In this document: one piece after another, positions 53,935-63,866 of the stretch | Layout: every line of letters begins with the position of its first letter | How positions within the stretch are numbered: the first letter of the stretch is position 1 | DNA from: Bacteroidota bacterium | GTDB taxonomy: Bacteria > Bacteroidota > Bacteroidia > Bacteroidales > JAGONC01 | Assembly (NCBI GenBank): GCA_026391695.1 | Contig: JAPLDP010000034.1 | Location: 17,257 to 81,256, forward strand | Direction: 5' to 3' | DNA: 64,000 bases | Notes under the pieces: generated by a model | What the model was told of the DNA's origin: nothing | Seen by the model: only the letters and a program-made list of their open reading frames with translations | Databases searched by the model: none | Made by a program: the position numbers and the translations under genes

Positions 53935-56226
53935 TCAGAATATTATTATTTTTCTGGAATTTAAAGAGGACGCAGTTTTCAATACCACCTGATAAACACC
54001 TGAAGGTAGCAAAGCAGCAGAAAAACTGTAACGGTGTTGCCCTTTATCTGCCTTTTCATTCATTAGCACTTCAATAAGGCTGCCTTGCATGTTATAAACC
54101 GACAGGTTTACAATTTCACTATTTTCGAGATTAAACTCAATGGTAGCTATATCCTGCAAAGGATTTGGATAACATTTCAGAGGATTGGCATCAACATATT
54201 CAGCAGGTTCGGTAATTCCTGTCGGGATGTTAAACTTTTCAAACATCACGAGACGCAGGAATTCTTTGGCATCCATCGTATCTAAATAATACAGCGGGAA
54301 ACTCAGCAGCAGGGTCTTGAAATCCTCACCCATATATTCAATGCCAACAGGATAATCCTGTGATTTGCCCAAAGGCGAATCAGGCGGATAATATGAATCG
54401 AACCGGTAAATCAGTTGGCCGTCGGGAGCTGGCAGGAAAATATCAACATTATATATCTGACCCGGGTAAGCCGGTGTTGTCGATTTATCCGGATCAATCC
54501 TTATTGTGTCGTATTCACTGCTGACAGGATAAGCCTGGAACATCATGCTGGTTATATTCCGGTCGATCGAATCAATTTTAAAATAATCATACATCAATGA
54601 GCCTTCGGGATAGACAAGCGGATAGGTGGTGATGTTTTCCAATAACTTGCATGGATTAAAAGCGCTGACCATCATATGCCCACCATTTTGAAAGTAACTG
54701 ATCATATCAGGATAGGATGGACGCATGTTTGTTGCATAAGAGGAATTTGCCAGCCACAGGACATTCCGGTGCCGAGCCAAATCCCCCAGCGTGAGAGCTT
54801 GTTCAAGATTAATATCTTGCCAATGATAAGGTATATCTTCGAGGATATAGTCATAGAACTGGAAGATGCTATCTGGCGTAGTGCTGATCCCTGGAAGGGT
54901 ATTGATGACAAGCAGCGTATCGGAAAAAGCAAAGCGTGTTCCATTGACTTCCGACGATGACAGGCTCTCCTCCTGAGCAGTATTGACTGTTTTCGCGATA
55001 TAATAATAGTTAACTCCGGCTATGGTGGTCTCGTCAAGATAAGATGATCCTGTGACCAGCGCACCGTTTATTTTTTCATATCCTGTTCCCTGCACTTCAG
55101 AGCGGTAAATGTTATGTCCTGCCACATTAGGATTTTGTGTGGTCTGCCAGGATATGGTGACACCCTGTTCTGAAGATGTGGCAAACACCCTCTGCGGATA
55201 TGGAAGTATCTGTTCCTCCATGAGCAAGGCACAGGCGCCCCTGGTGATTTCAGCACAATATTCAGTATTGCAATTACCCACAATATCTGAAGGTAAGTGC
55301 CAGTTTGGGCTAAAGTCTCTTTCTTCGACATAGGTCGTCGGGAATCCCCAGATCCAGTAAGAGAAGGCATCAGAACCAGAACTGCCTTCGGGATTAATGT
55401 AACTCACCAAATCGGTATACTCTTGGAAGTTATCGTCGGCAAGATACGTTGCCCATTCAACACCGGGATAGCTGTAAAGTGTAATCTCATTGAGGCTATC
55501 CGGATCATTCGAAATCATATCAAAGTTGAAATATAACCGGAGATCCGTGCCATTTTCATACAGTCGTTGTGCCAGGGAACGAGAGCCAAATAATCCCAGT
55601 TCCTCTGCCGCAAAGAGCGTAAACTTAATGGTGGATTCGGGCTGGTAGTCGAGCAGTTTCATTATCCTGGCAATTTCGAATGAAGCAGCTATGGCACTGC
55701 CATTGTCGTTTGCCCCCGGTGCGTACGTATATGGATCTATATTACAGAAAGAATCATAATGTCCTCCTATATGGTACTCTTCAGAAGGTGCACTTTGCCC
55801 CGGTAACGTGCAAATGACATTATACTGCATATTCGTATCCACAAAAGTGCCACCCCAGTTTATATAACATAGGAATGAGTCAATTTTTACATCTGTATAA
55901 CCATAACCTATAAACTTCCGGACAAGCCAATCAGCGATATCCTTCCGGTTGTCGAGCATTAAAAACCGCGATCCGAAATCCTGCAGGCTTTGAATCGTCG
56001 CTTTTATGCTGTCAGCATTGATATGACTGATAGCATCTACAATAAACGGGTCGGCAGATATGCCGGAATTATTAGCAAAAAAAGCGGTCTGAGAATACAT
56101 GATATCTTTCAGATTATCTGGTCGTTTATCCTGAAATGGTTGAGCATATAAAGTGTTTTGCAAGAGAATGCAAAAAATAAGTGATGCTGCAATACTGACG
56201 TTGAATTGCAAAATATTTCTTTTCAT
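53935..56226 (-). CDS. Secreted M28-family zinc aminopeptidase with T9SS sorting domain
   Basis: A 763-residue protein from ATG 56226 (MKRNILQFNV), where a signal peptide begins (cut near LYAQ). The M28 metalloprotease domain (about 75-340) has HIGGHYDS, PGANDNGSAIAASFEIARI and FTLFAAEELGLFGS, giving the two-zinc ligands. A fibronectin-like region (about 345-440) and a region of unknown fold follow. The last about 80 residues are a T9SS sorting domain (CYPNPLQDIATIEF, VYNMQGSLIEV, LLPSGVYQVVL). Secreted or surface-attached peptidase. Confidence 0.9.
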   Translation of the reverse strand: MKRNILQFNVSIAASLIFCILLQNTLYAQPFQDKRPDNLKDIMYSQTAFFANNSGISADPFIVDAISHINADSIKATIQSLQDFGSRFLMLDNRKDIADWLVRKFIGYGYTDVKIDSFLCYINWGGTFVDTNMQYNVICTLPGQSAPSEEYHIGGHYDSFCNIDPYTYAPGANDNGSAIAASFEIARIMKLLDYQPESTIKFTLFAAEELGLFGSRSLAQRLYENGTDLRLYFNFDMISNDPDSLNEITLYSYPGVEWATYLADDNFQEYTDLVSYINPEGSSGSDAFSYWIWGFPTTYVEERDFSPNWHLPSDIVGNCNTEYCAEITRGACALLMEEQILPYPQRVFATSSEQGVTISWQTTQNPNVAGHNIYRSEVQGTGYEKINGALVTGSSYLDETTIAGVNYYYIAKTVNTAQEESLSSSEVNGTRFAFSDTLLVINTLPGISTTPDSIFQFYDYILEDIPYHWQDINLEQALTLGDLARHRNVLWLANSSYATNMRPSYPDMISYFQNGGHMMVSAFNPCKLLENITTYPLVYPEGSLMYDYFKIDSIDRNITSMMFQAYPVSSEYDTIRIDPDKSTTPAYPGQIYNVDIFLPAPDGQLIYRFDSYYPPDSPLGKSQDYPVGIEYMGEDFKTLLLSFPLYYLDTMDAKEFLRLVMFEKFNIPTGITEPAEYVDANPLKCYPNPLQDIATIEFNLENSEIVNLSVYNMQGSLIEVLMNEKADKGQHRYSFSAALLPSGVYQVVLKTASSLNSRKIIIF

Positions 56227-56506
56227 AGCAATAGATTTAATAGTTAAGGAATAGTTGTCGATTTGATAATGTAGAATGAATTTTTTCAAGAAGTATTGAA
56301 AAATGAAAATGCTCCATGACTTTTGGCAAAGGGTAGGTCAAAGACAAAACCTGTGCCATGCTGTTATGCTATTGATAATAAATAATTTATTTATCCCGTA
56401 GGAATGAGGCAAAAGAAGATATTGTCCATTTATGAGATTGTTTGTGTTCACTATCGTACTGAGGAATAAATGACGGGAAAAGTGAACGGGAAGGTGTTTT
56501 TTCGAT

Positions 56507-56514
56507 TAAGTTTG
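56507..56514 (+). promoter_or_regulatory. Candidate -7 box for the SDR gene
   Basis: TAAGTTTG matches TAnnTTTG and lies 21 bases before ATG 56535. No TTTG box at the right distance. Confidence 0.4.
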
Positions 56515-56534
56515 TATCTATAAATAAAACCGTC

Positions 56535-57299
56535 ATGCATATTGATTTGACAAATAAAGTTGCCCTTATCACTGGGTCTTCACGCGGTATCGGAAGAGCC
56601 ACTGCATTGCAGTGTGCGGCATCAGGGGCAAAGGTGGTGGTACATTATAGAAAAAACAAGGAAGCCGCTGAGGAGGTCTTTTCCAATCTACCAGGTCAGG
56701 GTCATATGGTAATCCAGGGAGATCAATCCGATCCCGGATCATTGAAGAATCTTGTTGAAGCCGTGATCTACCGGATGGGTCATATCGATATCCTCGTTAA
56801 CAATGCCGCAATTTTTGAAGAGAAGCTGGTCATAGCTCTGGATTTTGAAGGATTTTGTGATTTCTGGGAGCGGACTATTAAAACCAACCTCAACGGAGTT
56901 GCCCATCTTTCATTCCTTGTGGCAAAACACATGATCACTAATGGTGGCGGGAAAATTATAAATATTTCATCGAGGGGTGCCTTCAGGGGCGAACCCGACG
57001 CCTGGCCTTATGGCGCCAGTAAAGCCGGAGTGAATGCACTGGGCCAGTCTATGGCCAAGGCATTGGCACCGCACAAAGTCTATGTGTATACTGTTGCTCC
57101 CGGGTGGGTTGAAACCGATATGACAGCCCATGCCATGACAAATAAGTCACGTGCGGCCATAATCAACCAGAGTCCAATGAAACGGATAGCCCGTCCTGAC
57201 GAGATAGCCCGGACCATCGTTTTCCTGGCATCAGATGGCACCGAATATATGAGCGGTTGTATAGTCGATATGAATGGCGCCTCCTATCTAAGAACCTGA
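56535..57299 (+). CDS. Short-chain dehydrogenase/reductase (FabG-like)
   Basis: A 254-residue SDR. NAD(P)-binding TGSSRGIGRATAL, NNAAIFEE, catalytic Ser in IINISSRG and Tyr/Lys in YGASKAGVNAL, plus PGWVETDMTAHAM. C-terminal YMSGCIVDMNGASYLRT. The HYRK after the second strand suggests NADPH. The fold is that of 3-oxoacyl-ACP reductases, but many SDRs share it; the substrate is unknown. Single gene, convergent with gcvP. Confidence 0.88.
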   Translation: MHIDLTNKVALITGSSRGIGRATALQCAASGAKVVVHYRKNKEAAEEVFSNLPGQGHMVIQGDQSDPGSLKNLVEAVIYRMGHIDILVNNAAIFEEKLVIALDFEGFCDFWERTIKTNLNGVAHLSFLVAKHMITNGGGKIINISSRGAFRGEPDAWPYGASKAGVNALGQSMAKALAPHKVYVYTVAPGWVETDMTAHAMTNKSRAAIINQSPMKRIARPDEIARTIVFLASDGTEYMSGCIVDMNGASYLRT

Positions 57300-57334
57300 T
57301 CATTGATTATTGATCCTTGATCCTTGATCATTGG

Positions 57335-60187
57335 TTAACATTTACACACCAGGTTGCGATCACCAAAAGCATCATCGATACGTGTTATAGGCGGCCAGAA
57401 TTTATCATCAGTGGGCACCGGAAAAGCTGCTTTCTGTCGCGAATACGGGTAGTTCCATTCATCGGCCATCACCATTTCCTGCGTGTGTGGTGCATTTTTC
57501 AGCACATTGTTATCTTTATCTGCCCTGCCATCAATGATTTCCTGAATCTCTTGCCTGATGGTTATCATCGCCTCAACAAACCGGTCAAGTTCCGACAGCG
57601 GTTCGCTTTCAGTAGGTTCAACCATCAGGGTGCCATGAACAGGGAAAGCCACTGTTGGGGCATGAAAACCAAAATCCATCAGGCGCTTTGCAATAGAGAT
57701 GACCTCTATACCTGCACTCCGGCTGAACTCATTACAGTCGAGGATCATTTCATGAGCACAGGTGCCGTTTTTCCCGGTATATAGGATTTTATAGTGATCC
57801 TTTAGGCAGAAAAGAAGATAGTTTGCATTGAGGATGGCATATTTGGTCGCTTCAACAAGCCCTTCGGCACCAAGCAGCTTGACATATCCATACGAAATGG
57901 GCAGCACTGAGGCGCTGCCGTATGGCGCTGATGCAACGGCAGTAATGCCTTTCCTTTCGCCCGTGGGAATGATGGAATGTGAGGGAAGAAAGTCGACGAG
58001 ATGTTCTGCAACACCTATCGGCCCGACTCCCGGACCACCACCACCGTGAGGAATGCCAAAAGTCTTATGCAGGTTCAGATGGCATACGTCAGCACCAATA
58101 ATGGCGGGATTTGTAAGCCCTACCTGGGCATTCATATTCGCACCATCCATATAAACCTGGCCTCCGTTTTCATGGACAATTCTGATGATGTCAGGAATGT
58201 TCTCTTCAAAAATTCCATGCGTGGAAGGATAGGTCACCATGAGTGCTGCAAGGTCATGCTTGTGCTGTCCTGTTTTCTCTATCAAGTCCTGGGTGTCAAT
58301 ATTTCCGTTTTCAGCACATTTGACGACGATGATATCCATACCTGCCATGTGAGCGCTGGCGGGATTTGTTCCATGTGCCGATGAGGGTATCAGGCATACC
58401 TTGCGGTGACCTTCACCACGGCTGCGGTGGTAAGCCCTGATGACCATCAGACCTGTATATTCACCTGCTGCACCTGAATTTGGTTGAAATGACATGGCTT
58501 TAAATCCTGTTATCTCACAGAAAATCTTTTCCATCTCCCTGATCAGCCAGAGATACCCCTGAGCCTGGTTTTCAGGCACAAAAGGATGGATATCGCCAAA
58601 CTCCGGCCAGCTCAGGTAAAACATCGCGGCAGCAGCATTCAGTTTCATCGTACATGAACCTAATGGTATCATCGTCCGGTTTAACGCCATGTCCTTGTTT
58701 TCCAGCTTCTTCAGATAACGCATCATCTCCGTCTCGGAATGATAGGAATTGAACACCGGGTGTGTCAGGTACTCACTGGTGCGGACCAGGTTCTCGGGTA
58801 TGTTATTTATTTTCTTATAATTTTCAATTATTGTGTCAATAGGATTATAAGGTATATGGTTCGCTCCTGCCAGAATATTCAATATCCTGTTTATATCATC
58901 GGACTCTGTGGTTTCATCAAGGCTGATGGCGAAACGGGAATTGTCAATATAGCGGAAGTTCATTCCGGCTTCAAGGGCGAGTGACCTGATTTTTTCAATA
59001 GAAGAGTTGGCCGGAGCTTCAATTTCCAATGTGTCGAAAAAGGAGTCATTCAGGTTTTTATATCCATATTTTGTTATTTCTGCTGCGAGGATGCCGGTAA
59101 GTAAATGAATATGCTCTGCAATTTCGCGGATGCCATCAGGGCCATGATACACGGCATACATGCCAGCCATGGATGCCAGGAGTGCCTGTGCGGTGCAGAT
59201 GTTGGATGTAGCCCTTTCTCTTTTAATGTGCTGCTCGCGTGTCTGCAAGGCCATGCGGAGGGCTTTATTCCCTTTGACGTCGACAGATATACCGATGATC
59301 CTGCCGGGCATATAACGTTTGAAGTCTTCCTTTGCTGCAAGAAATCCTGCATGAGGGCCGCCATAGCCCAATGGCACTCCAAACCGCTGTGCCGAGCCGA
59401 CGACAATATCGGCGTTCCATTCTGCCGGTGGTTTCAGCAGCGCGAGACTTAGAATATCCGCTGCAACAATGACCAGTGCGCCGGCCTGGTGCGCATGTTC
59501 AACAAATGTGCTGTAATTATGAACATTACCCCTTTCAGAAGGATATTGCACAATAGCACCAAAAAATGCCTCATTGAATTCAACATGCCTGTGGTCGCCA
59601 AAAATAAGTTCAATTCCCAAAGGCCCCGAACGGGTTTTTAATACATCAATTGTTTGTGGAAACAATTCATTTGACACGAAGAATTTATTGACATTACGTT
59701 TCACAGCATCCCTGGAGCGGGCATTGTAAGCCATGATCATTGCTTCGGCTGCCGACGTGCCCTCATCCAGAAGGGAACAATTTGATACCGGCATGCCGGT
59801 CATGTCGGAGATCATGGTCTGAAACACCAGCAAGGCTTCCAAACGACCCTGGGAGATTTCAGCCTGGTATGGCGTATAGGATGTATACCAGCCCGGATTC
59901 TCGAGGATGTTTCTTTTAATAACTCCCGGTGTTACGGTGTTGTAATATCCAAGCCCGATAAATGATTTGAATAATTTATTCTTTGCACCGATTTCTTTCA
60001 GATGATTCAAATATTGATACTCATTCATCCCCTTGGGAAGGTTCAGGGGAAACTGGGTACGAATGGTCTGTGGTACAGTCATATCGATGAGTTCATCCAT
60101 AGATGAAGCTCCGATTTTTTTAAGCATCCGTTCTGCTTCTTCGGGTCGTGGTCCGTTGTGCCGTTTGATAAAATTGTTTGTGATCAT
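57335..60187 (-). CDS. gcvP: Glycine dehydrogenase (decarboxylating), P protein
   Basis: A 950-residue PLP enzyme of the glycine cleavage system that decarboxylates glycine and passes the aminomethyl group to lipoyl-H protein. The homologous two-half form in one chain is present: FIKRHNGPRPEEAERMLKKI, YQAEISQGRLEALLVFQTM, NSCTMKLNAA-like PLGSCTMKLNAAAAM, MDGANMNAQVGLTNP, and NLHKTFGIPHGGGGPGVGP with the PLP Lys at about 706. GcvH and GcvT are not nearby; LpdA is at 45887. A good promoter lies at 60233-60265. Confidence 0.96.
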   Translation of the reverse strand: MITNNFIKRHNGPRPEEAERMLKKIGASSMDELIDMTVPQTIRTQFPLNLPKGMNEYQYLNHLKEIGAKNKLFKSFIGLGYYNTVTPGVIKRNILENPGWYTSYTPYQAEISQGRLEALLVFQTMISDMTGMPVSNCSLLDEGTSAAEAMIMAYNARSRDAVKRNVNKFFVSNELFPQTIDVLKTRSGPLGIELIFGDHRHVEFNEAFFGAIVQYPSERGNVHNYSTFVEHAHQAGALVIVAADILSLALLKPPAEWNADIVVGSAQRFGVPLGYGGPHAGFLAAKEDFKRYMPGRIIGISVDVKGNKALRMALQTREQHIKRERATSNICTAQALLASMAGMYAVYHGPDGIREIAEHIHLLTGILAAEITKYGYKNLNDSFFDTLEIEAPANSSIEKIRSLALEAGMNFRYIDNSRFAISLDETTESDDINRILNILAGANHIPYNPIDTIIENYKKINNIPENLVRTSEYLTHPVFNSYHSETEMMRYLKKLENKDMALNRTMIPLGSCTMKLNAAAAMFYLSWPEFGDIHPFVPENQAQGYLWLIREMEKIFCEITGFKAMSFQPNSGAAGEYTGLMVIRAYHRSRGEGHRKVCLIPSSAHGTNPASAHMAGMDIIVVKCAENGNIDTQDLIEKTGQHKHDLAALMVTYPSTHGIFEENIPDIIRIVHENGGQVYMDGANMNAQVGLTNPAIIGADVCHLNLHKTFGIPHGGGGPGVGPIGVAEHLVDFLPSHSIIPTGERKGITAVASAPYGSASVLPISYGYVKLLGAEGLVEATKYAILNANYLLFCLKDHYKILYTGKNGTCAHEMILDCNEFSRSAGIEVISIAKRLMDFGFHAPTVAFPVHGTLMVEPTESEPLSELDRFVEAMITIRQEIQEIIDGRADKDNNVLKNAPHTQEMVMADEWNYPYSRQKAAFPVPTDDKFWPPITRIDDAFGDRNLVCKC

Positions 60188-60232
60188 CTATTTATCTGGA
60201 TTTTGTAATAGTCTGTTAATTAAATAACAATG

Positions 60233-60265
60233 CAAAAATAGTATTTTCTTCAGTAAAGTGGCAAA
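60233..60265 (-). promoter_or_regulatory. Bacteroidota-type promoter for gcvP
   Basis: On the minus strand TTTG (60262-60265) and TATTTTTG (60233-60240) are 21 bases apart, matching the phylum consensus. The leader would be about 40 bases. Confidence 0.6.
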
Positions 60266-60290
60266 ATTATAAAAAAGAAGGGATGACATC

Positions 60291-60659
60291 TCATCGGAGA
60301 CAAATCCTGGAAGTTTGAAAAAATGAATTGTTAAGGATTATCCAATTAGTCATCCCATGTGGTGCCCGGGTGGCGACAACCAACATGTTCCAGATGCTGC
60401 CGAAGATAACAACACAATGACCGTCAGTAAGTTTGAAATTGGTATTGATACTGACGTAAAAAATCTTTTTGAAATGCTCATTCAACAATGCGGCCCCCAG
60501 GCTGATGATGAAAACGGTCATAAAAGCACACAAAAGATCGATCCATCGCATCTTGAAAGGATTGACGTCAATAATCATTTTGCAACTCATAACATATAGC
60601 AGTCCTATTTTTTTATTTTGTTCATAATTTTTTTGAATAAAACATTGATAAAGTTGCAT
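60291..60659 (-). CDS. Unrecognised small ORF with one hydrophobic segment
   Basis: A 122-residue frame; ATG 60578 (MIIDVNPFKM) is another possible start. One likely membrane helix (WIDLLCAFMTVFIISLGAALL) and a second weakly hydrophobic stretch (CVVIFGSIWNMLVVAT). No family recognised. An 80-codon plus-strand frame overlaps it, so coding is uncertain. It lies between gcvP and the IS1595 element and could be the decayed end of a membrane-protein gene. The rest of the gap 60188-60890 shows only the gcvP promoter. Confidence 0.25.
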   Translation of the reverse strand: MQLYQCFIQKNYEQNKKIGLLYVMSCKMIIDVNPFKMRWIDLLCAFMTVFIISLGAALLNEHFKKIFYVSINTNFKLTDGHCVVIFGSIWNMLVVATRAPHGMTNWIILNNSFFQTSRICLR

Positions 60660-60891
60660 TTCAATGGTATATGTACTATATTCGTGGTACCCAAATCTTA
60701 TCTGAGAAAAGTTGTCTTATCCAATCGTATTGTACGAATTACAATACTTCTACAGAAATATCAGGTACTGGATTTATTTAATGAACTAATTTTATCCGGA
60801 TAGAACAAAAGTATATAAATCACAGAACATAGTCACACACGAGTAAAAGATATGCTGTCTATTATATAAGTTGTTTCAAACCTGATTAAAA

Positions 60892-62031
60892 AGCCAGCTA
60901 ATAACGTTTTTACATGAATAAAATCAGAAGGTTAATGAATGATAACAAAGGTTTAAACAAGTTGTGTCAAGGACTTTTAAGGATAAAAATACATTATGAG
61001 TATCGGTAAAGATAAATAAAAAGTTGTATATTAAGGGAAAAACTTTTGACGTGAATTTAATCAATTTTATCTATCAATTTCCTGACGAAACCACTTGTAA
61101 ACTAAGGTTTAAGGAAATACGAGACCAGGAAGGAGTAGTATGCCGAAAATGTGGCAGCAAAGATCACTATTGGCTTGGCACCATATGGCAATACCAATGT
61201 AAATTTTGCAAAACAAGGACAACTCTGCGCAGCGGGACTGTAATGCAAGCCAGTAAACTGCCCTACAGGTATTGGTTTATAGCGATGCATTTGTTGACAG
61301 GGACAAAGAAAACCTTTTCAGCTTTAGAGCTTCAAAGGCAGTTAGGGCACAAATACTATGAACCCGTGTGGTTTATGTTGCAGAAGTTGAGAAAAACAAT
61401 GGGGATAAGGGACCAACAATATAAACTCGATAAGGTTGTAGAATTAGATGAAGGATTCTTTGAAAGTGTTGATACAGAGAAAGAATCCGACAAAAAAGGA
61501 GAGAAGCTAAAGAGAGGTAGAGGCAGCCAGCGGCAAACCAAAGTCATGGTCATGGCCTCCACCATTCATCCGGCAACAAAACCGGGAAAACATAAAAAGC
61601 CCACGAAATTTAGGTATGTAAGAATGGTAGTTGTTGAGGATATGAAAGCGGATACTGTAGAACAAACCGTGGAGAACTGTATCGATAGCGATTCAATAGT
61701 GAATACTGATAACTATCGAAGTTACAACGGTTTGTCAGATCATGTTTGGGTTCACAATGCTCAAATCGTCCAGCCTAAACAAGCCGGGAAAGTATTGCCT
61801 TGGGTGCATACAATGGTAAGTAATGCCAAACGAAATTTACTTGGAGTACATCATATGATATCAAAGAAATACTTCCAGGATTACATTGATGAATTCTGCT
61901 ATAAGGTGAATCGTAGGTATTTTGGAGAGAAACTATTTGACAGATTGTTAATTGCCTGCGTTTCTTATAATTATAAAAATTTTGTTAATGTTAACCGATA
62001 GTCATATAAAAATAAATACATTATTCTGGCT
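60892..62031 (+). mobile_element. IS1595-family insertion sequence (ends tentative)
   Basis: Around the transposase, AGCCAGCTAATAACGTTTTT starting at 60892 is a partial inverted match to the sequence ending at 62031, which reads AGCCAGAATAATGTATTTAT on the minus strand. That would give an element of about 1.14 kb, a normal size. No 8-bp target duplication was seen, so the boundaries are tentative. The right end lies only a few bases before the next gene. Confidence 0.45.
61024..62001 (+). CDS. IS1595-family (ISXO2-like) transposase
   Basis: A 325-residue transposase from TTG 61024; no ATG or GTG gives the usual family N-terminus (YIKGKTF...LINFIYQFPDE). A zinc ribbon VCRKCGSKDHYW and CKFCKTRTTLRSGT is followed by the ISXO2-like domain: VVELDEGFFE (first Asp), IVNTDNYRSYNGL (second Asp) and VLPWVHTMVSNAKRNLLGVHHMI (third His/Asn position). 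The frame is intact. No other IS gene is present. Confidence 0.92.
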   Translation: MYIKGKTFDVNLINFIYQFPDETTCKLRFKEIRDQEGVVCRKCGSKDHYWLGTIWQYQCKFCKTRTTLRSGTVMQASKLPYRYWFIAMHLLTGTKKTFSALELQRQLGHKYYEPVWFMLQKLRKTMGIRDQQYKLDKVVELDEGFFESVDTEKESDKKGEKLKRGRGSQRQTKVMVMASTIHPATKPGKHKKPTKFRYVRMVVVEDMKADTVEQTVENCIDSDSIVNTDNYRSYNGLSDHVWVHNAQIVQPKQAGKVLPWVHTMVSNAKRNLLGVHHMISKKYFQDYIDEFCYKVNRRYFGEKLFDRLLIACVSYNYKNFVNVNR

Positions 62032-62036
62032 GTTTG

Positions 62037-63365
62037 ATGTTTCTTTTATCATTATCAGGCTTTTTTTCCTCAGCTCAGCAATGGGTAAATTGCTCACCTT
62101 TTACATATGAATACTCATTCATTAATGGAAGTTTTATTTCTGCCCATGAAGGATGGATAAAACAAACTTCGCTGAATTTAGCCCATACATTGTATCATAC
62201 ATATAATGGCGCTATAACATTTGAACCTATTTATACACTTGAAGACACAACACACTACTTTTTATATTTTCAATTTGTCGATAGTCTGAATGGCTGGGCA
62301 ACAACAAAGCCTGGTAATAATTTTTTTATGCGGACATTAAACGGAGGAAGAAACTGGGAGAATATTACCGATACAACACTCATGGGTTCAAATGAAAACA
62401 GTGTTCAGGCAACATCAGCTTTTTATTTTGTCAATAAAGAAATGGGTTTCTGTAATGGCCAGGATACCTCCACCCATGAATGCATCATTTATAAGACTGT
62501 TGATGGTGGTTTAACCTGGCATAAAACAACAGTGCCAGATTATGAATCGCATGGCATCTATTCTGATTGGCTAAGGGTCAATTCATTTTATTTCATCGAC
62601 ACCATCCATGGTTGGGCAGCCTGCTCCTATGAATTTGATGCAGGAATGAGCTTATATACTGTTGATGGAGGAGAAACATGGGATATAGGCATTCAACCGG
62701 ACCCTCCGGATGTATTCGATATTTACTTTACCACCCCATCAGTCGGGGGGGCTGTCGGTAGGAATGCCTTTTATAGTTTTGTCTATATTACCAATGATAA
62801 TTTTAATACGATTACCCATTTCTATGAAGCATGGGATTTGGAGATGCAACAGTTTGCAGAGGCTATTTGTTTTCAAAACGATTCTGTTATATGGGTTACA
62901 GGTGTTCCTGGTATTATCTATCGCAGCACGGATACCGGGGCTACCTTTGAAGTATTTCAGATAGTTGAAAATGCAGATATGGGATTGTTCGATATCCAGT
63001 TTTTCGGAAATACAGGGTATATATGGGGTTCTAAAAATCATCTTTTAAAATTCACGGATACTGCCTCTAATGCTATAAAAGAAGAAAATAAAGAATTTGA
63101 TATTAATCGCAAATCCATATTCATTTATCCCAATCCGGCCAATAATAATATTAATATTAAATATATCCTGTCAAATCCAGATGTGATAGAAATCGTTATT
63201 TATAATTGTAACGGGCAGAAAGTATATGACAAAGTAATTGGTAAACAAAATCCGGGAGAATATAAATATTGCATAAGAACCGGAATATTAGATCCGGATA
63301 TATATATATTAAACCTGAAAGGTAAATTTATAAATGAAACAGATAAATTAACTGTTATAAAGTAA
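62037..63365 (+). CDS. Secreted BNR/YCF48-like repeat protein with T9SS sorting domain, probably 5'-truncated
   Basis: A 442-residue protein from ATG 62037. It has repeated Asp-box/YCF48-like units (TLNGGRNWENITD, TVDGGLTWHKTT, TVDGGETWDIGI, STDTGATFEVF) forming a beta-propeller. A T9SS domain follows (IFIYPNPANNNINIKY, NCNGQKVYDKV, DPDIYILNL). The N-terminus has only about 14 residues before the SSAQQ cut site and no basic n-region. An in-frame stop at 62013 rules out an upstream start. The IS1595 element ends next to it, so its original start and promoter were probably removed. Confidence 0.85.
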   Translation: MFLLSLSGFFSSAQQWVNCSPFTYEYSFINGSFISAHEGWIKQTSLNLAHTLYHTYNGAITFEPIYTLEDTTHYFLYFQFVDSLNGWATTKPGNNFFMRTLNGGRNWENITDTTLMGSNENSVQATSAFYFVNKEMGFCNGQDTSTHECIIYKTVDGGLTWHKTTVPDYESHGIYSDWLRVNSFYFIDTIHGWAACSYEFDAGMSLYTVDGGETWDIGIQPDPPDVFDIYFTTPSVGGAVGRNAFYSFVYITNDNFNTITHFYEAWDLEMQQFAEAICFQNDSVIWVTGVPGIIYRSTDTGATFEVFQIVENADMGLFDIQFFGNTGYIWGSKNHLLKFTDTASNAIKEENKEFDINRKSIFIYPNPANNNINIKYILSNPDVIEIVIYNCNGQKVYDKVIGKQNPGEYKYCIRTGILDPDIYILNLKGKFINETDKLTVIK

Positions 63366-63411
63366 GAAAATACTTATAGAGCTATCGTTAAAGGAAATAC
63401 AGAACTAAGCC

Positions 63412-63866
63412 ATGATTATTGCAACTATAAAAAAACGAATAGGCAGACAAAGGACAAAAATCAGGTTCTGTCTCATTATGCTTCCATGCCTATTAGCTTA
63501 TACTGCTGACAATCCCCGAAGCCAATACACTATCCCCATTGCTGCTTACTCGGTTTATGCTGCAGATATTGACCTGGATGGGGATATGGATATTATTACA
63601 GGTCATAATTACGATTGGCAAACACACTGGGGCGGAATATCCATAATGAAAAACAAAGGTGATGGCACTTTCTATTTGGATGACTCACTTTACTTTTTTG
63701 GTGGGGAAACAATATTATGCGGTCAATTAGATAATAATTTATTTCTGGAAATAATTTTTAAGAAATGGAATACAACTCAATTTATTGGAATACTTTATAA
63801 TAATGATTATTCTGATACACTTTTTATTAATACAAACTCGAATAAAGGATCAGATTACCTGTAAGC
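63412..63866 (+). pseudogene. FG-GAP repeat protein truncated by an IS66-type insertion
   Basis: The frame begins MIIATIKKRIGRQ with a hydrophobic segment (about 20-30), then ADIDLDGDMDIITGHNYDW, an FG-GAP calcium motif, and a second unit with KNKGDGTFYLDDS. It stops at TAA 63862-63864, but the stop is made by GTAAGC at 63861, the start of an IS66-like end. The host gene is cut at 63860 and its 3' part (more repeats and probably a T9SS domain) is outside the window or lost. It belongs to the same class as the FG-GAP gene at 21722. Confidence 0.7.

Noticed and set aside
60357..60599. 80-codon plus-strand ORF near gcvP
   Set aside because: Overlaps a minus-strand frame with a plausible membrane helix; neither is convincing, and the plus-strand one has no protein-like pattern.
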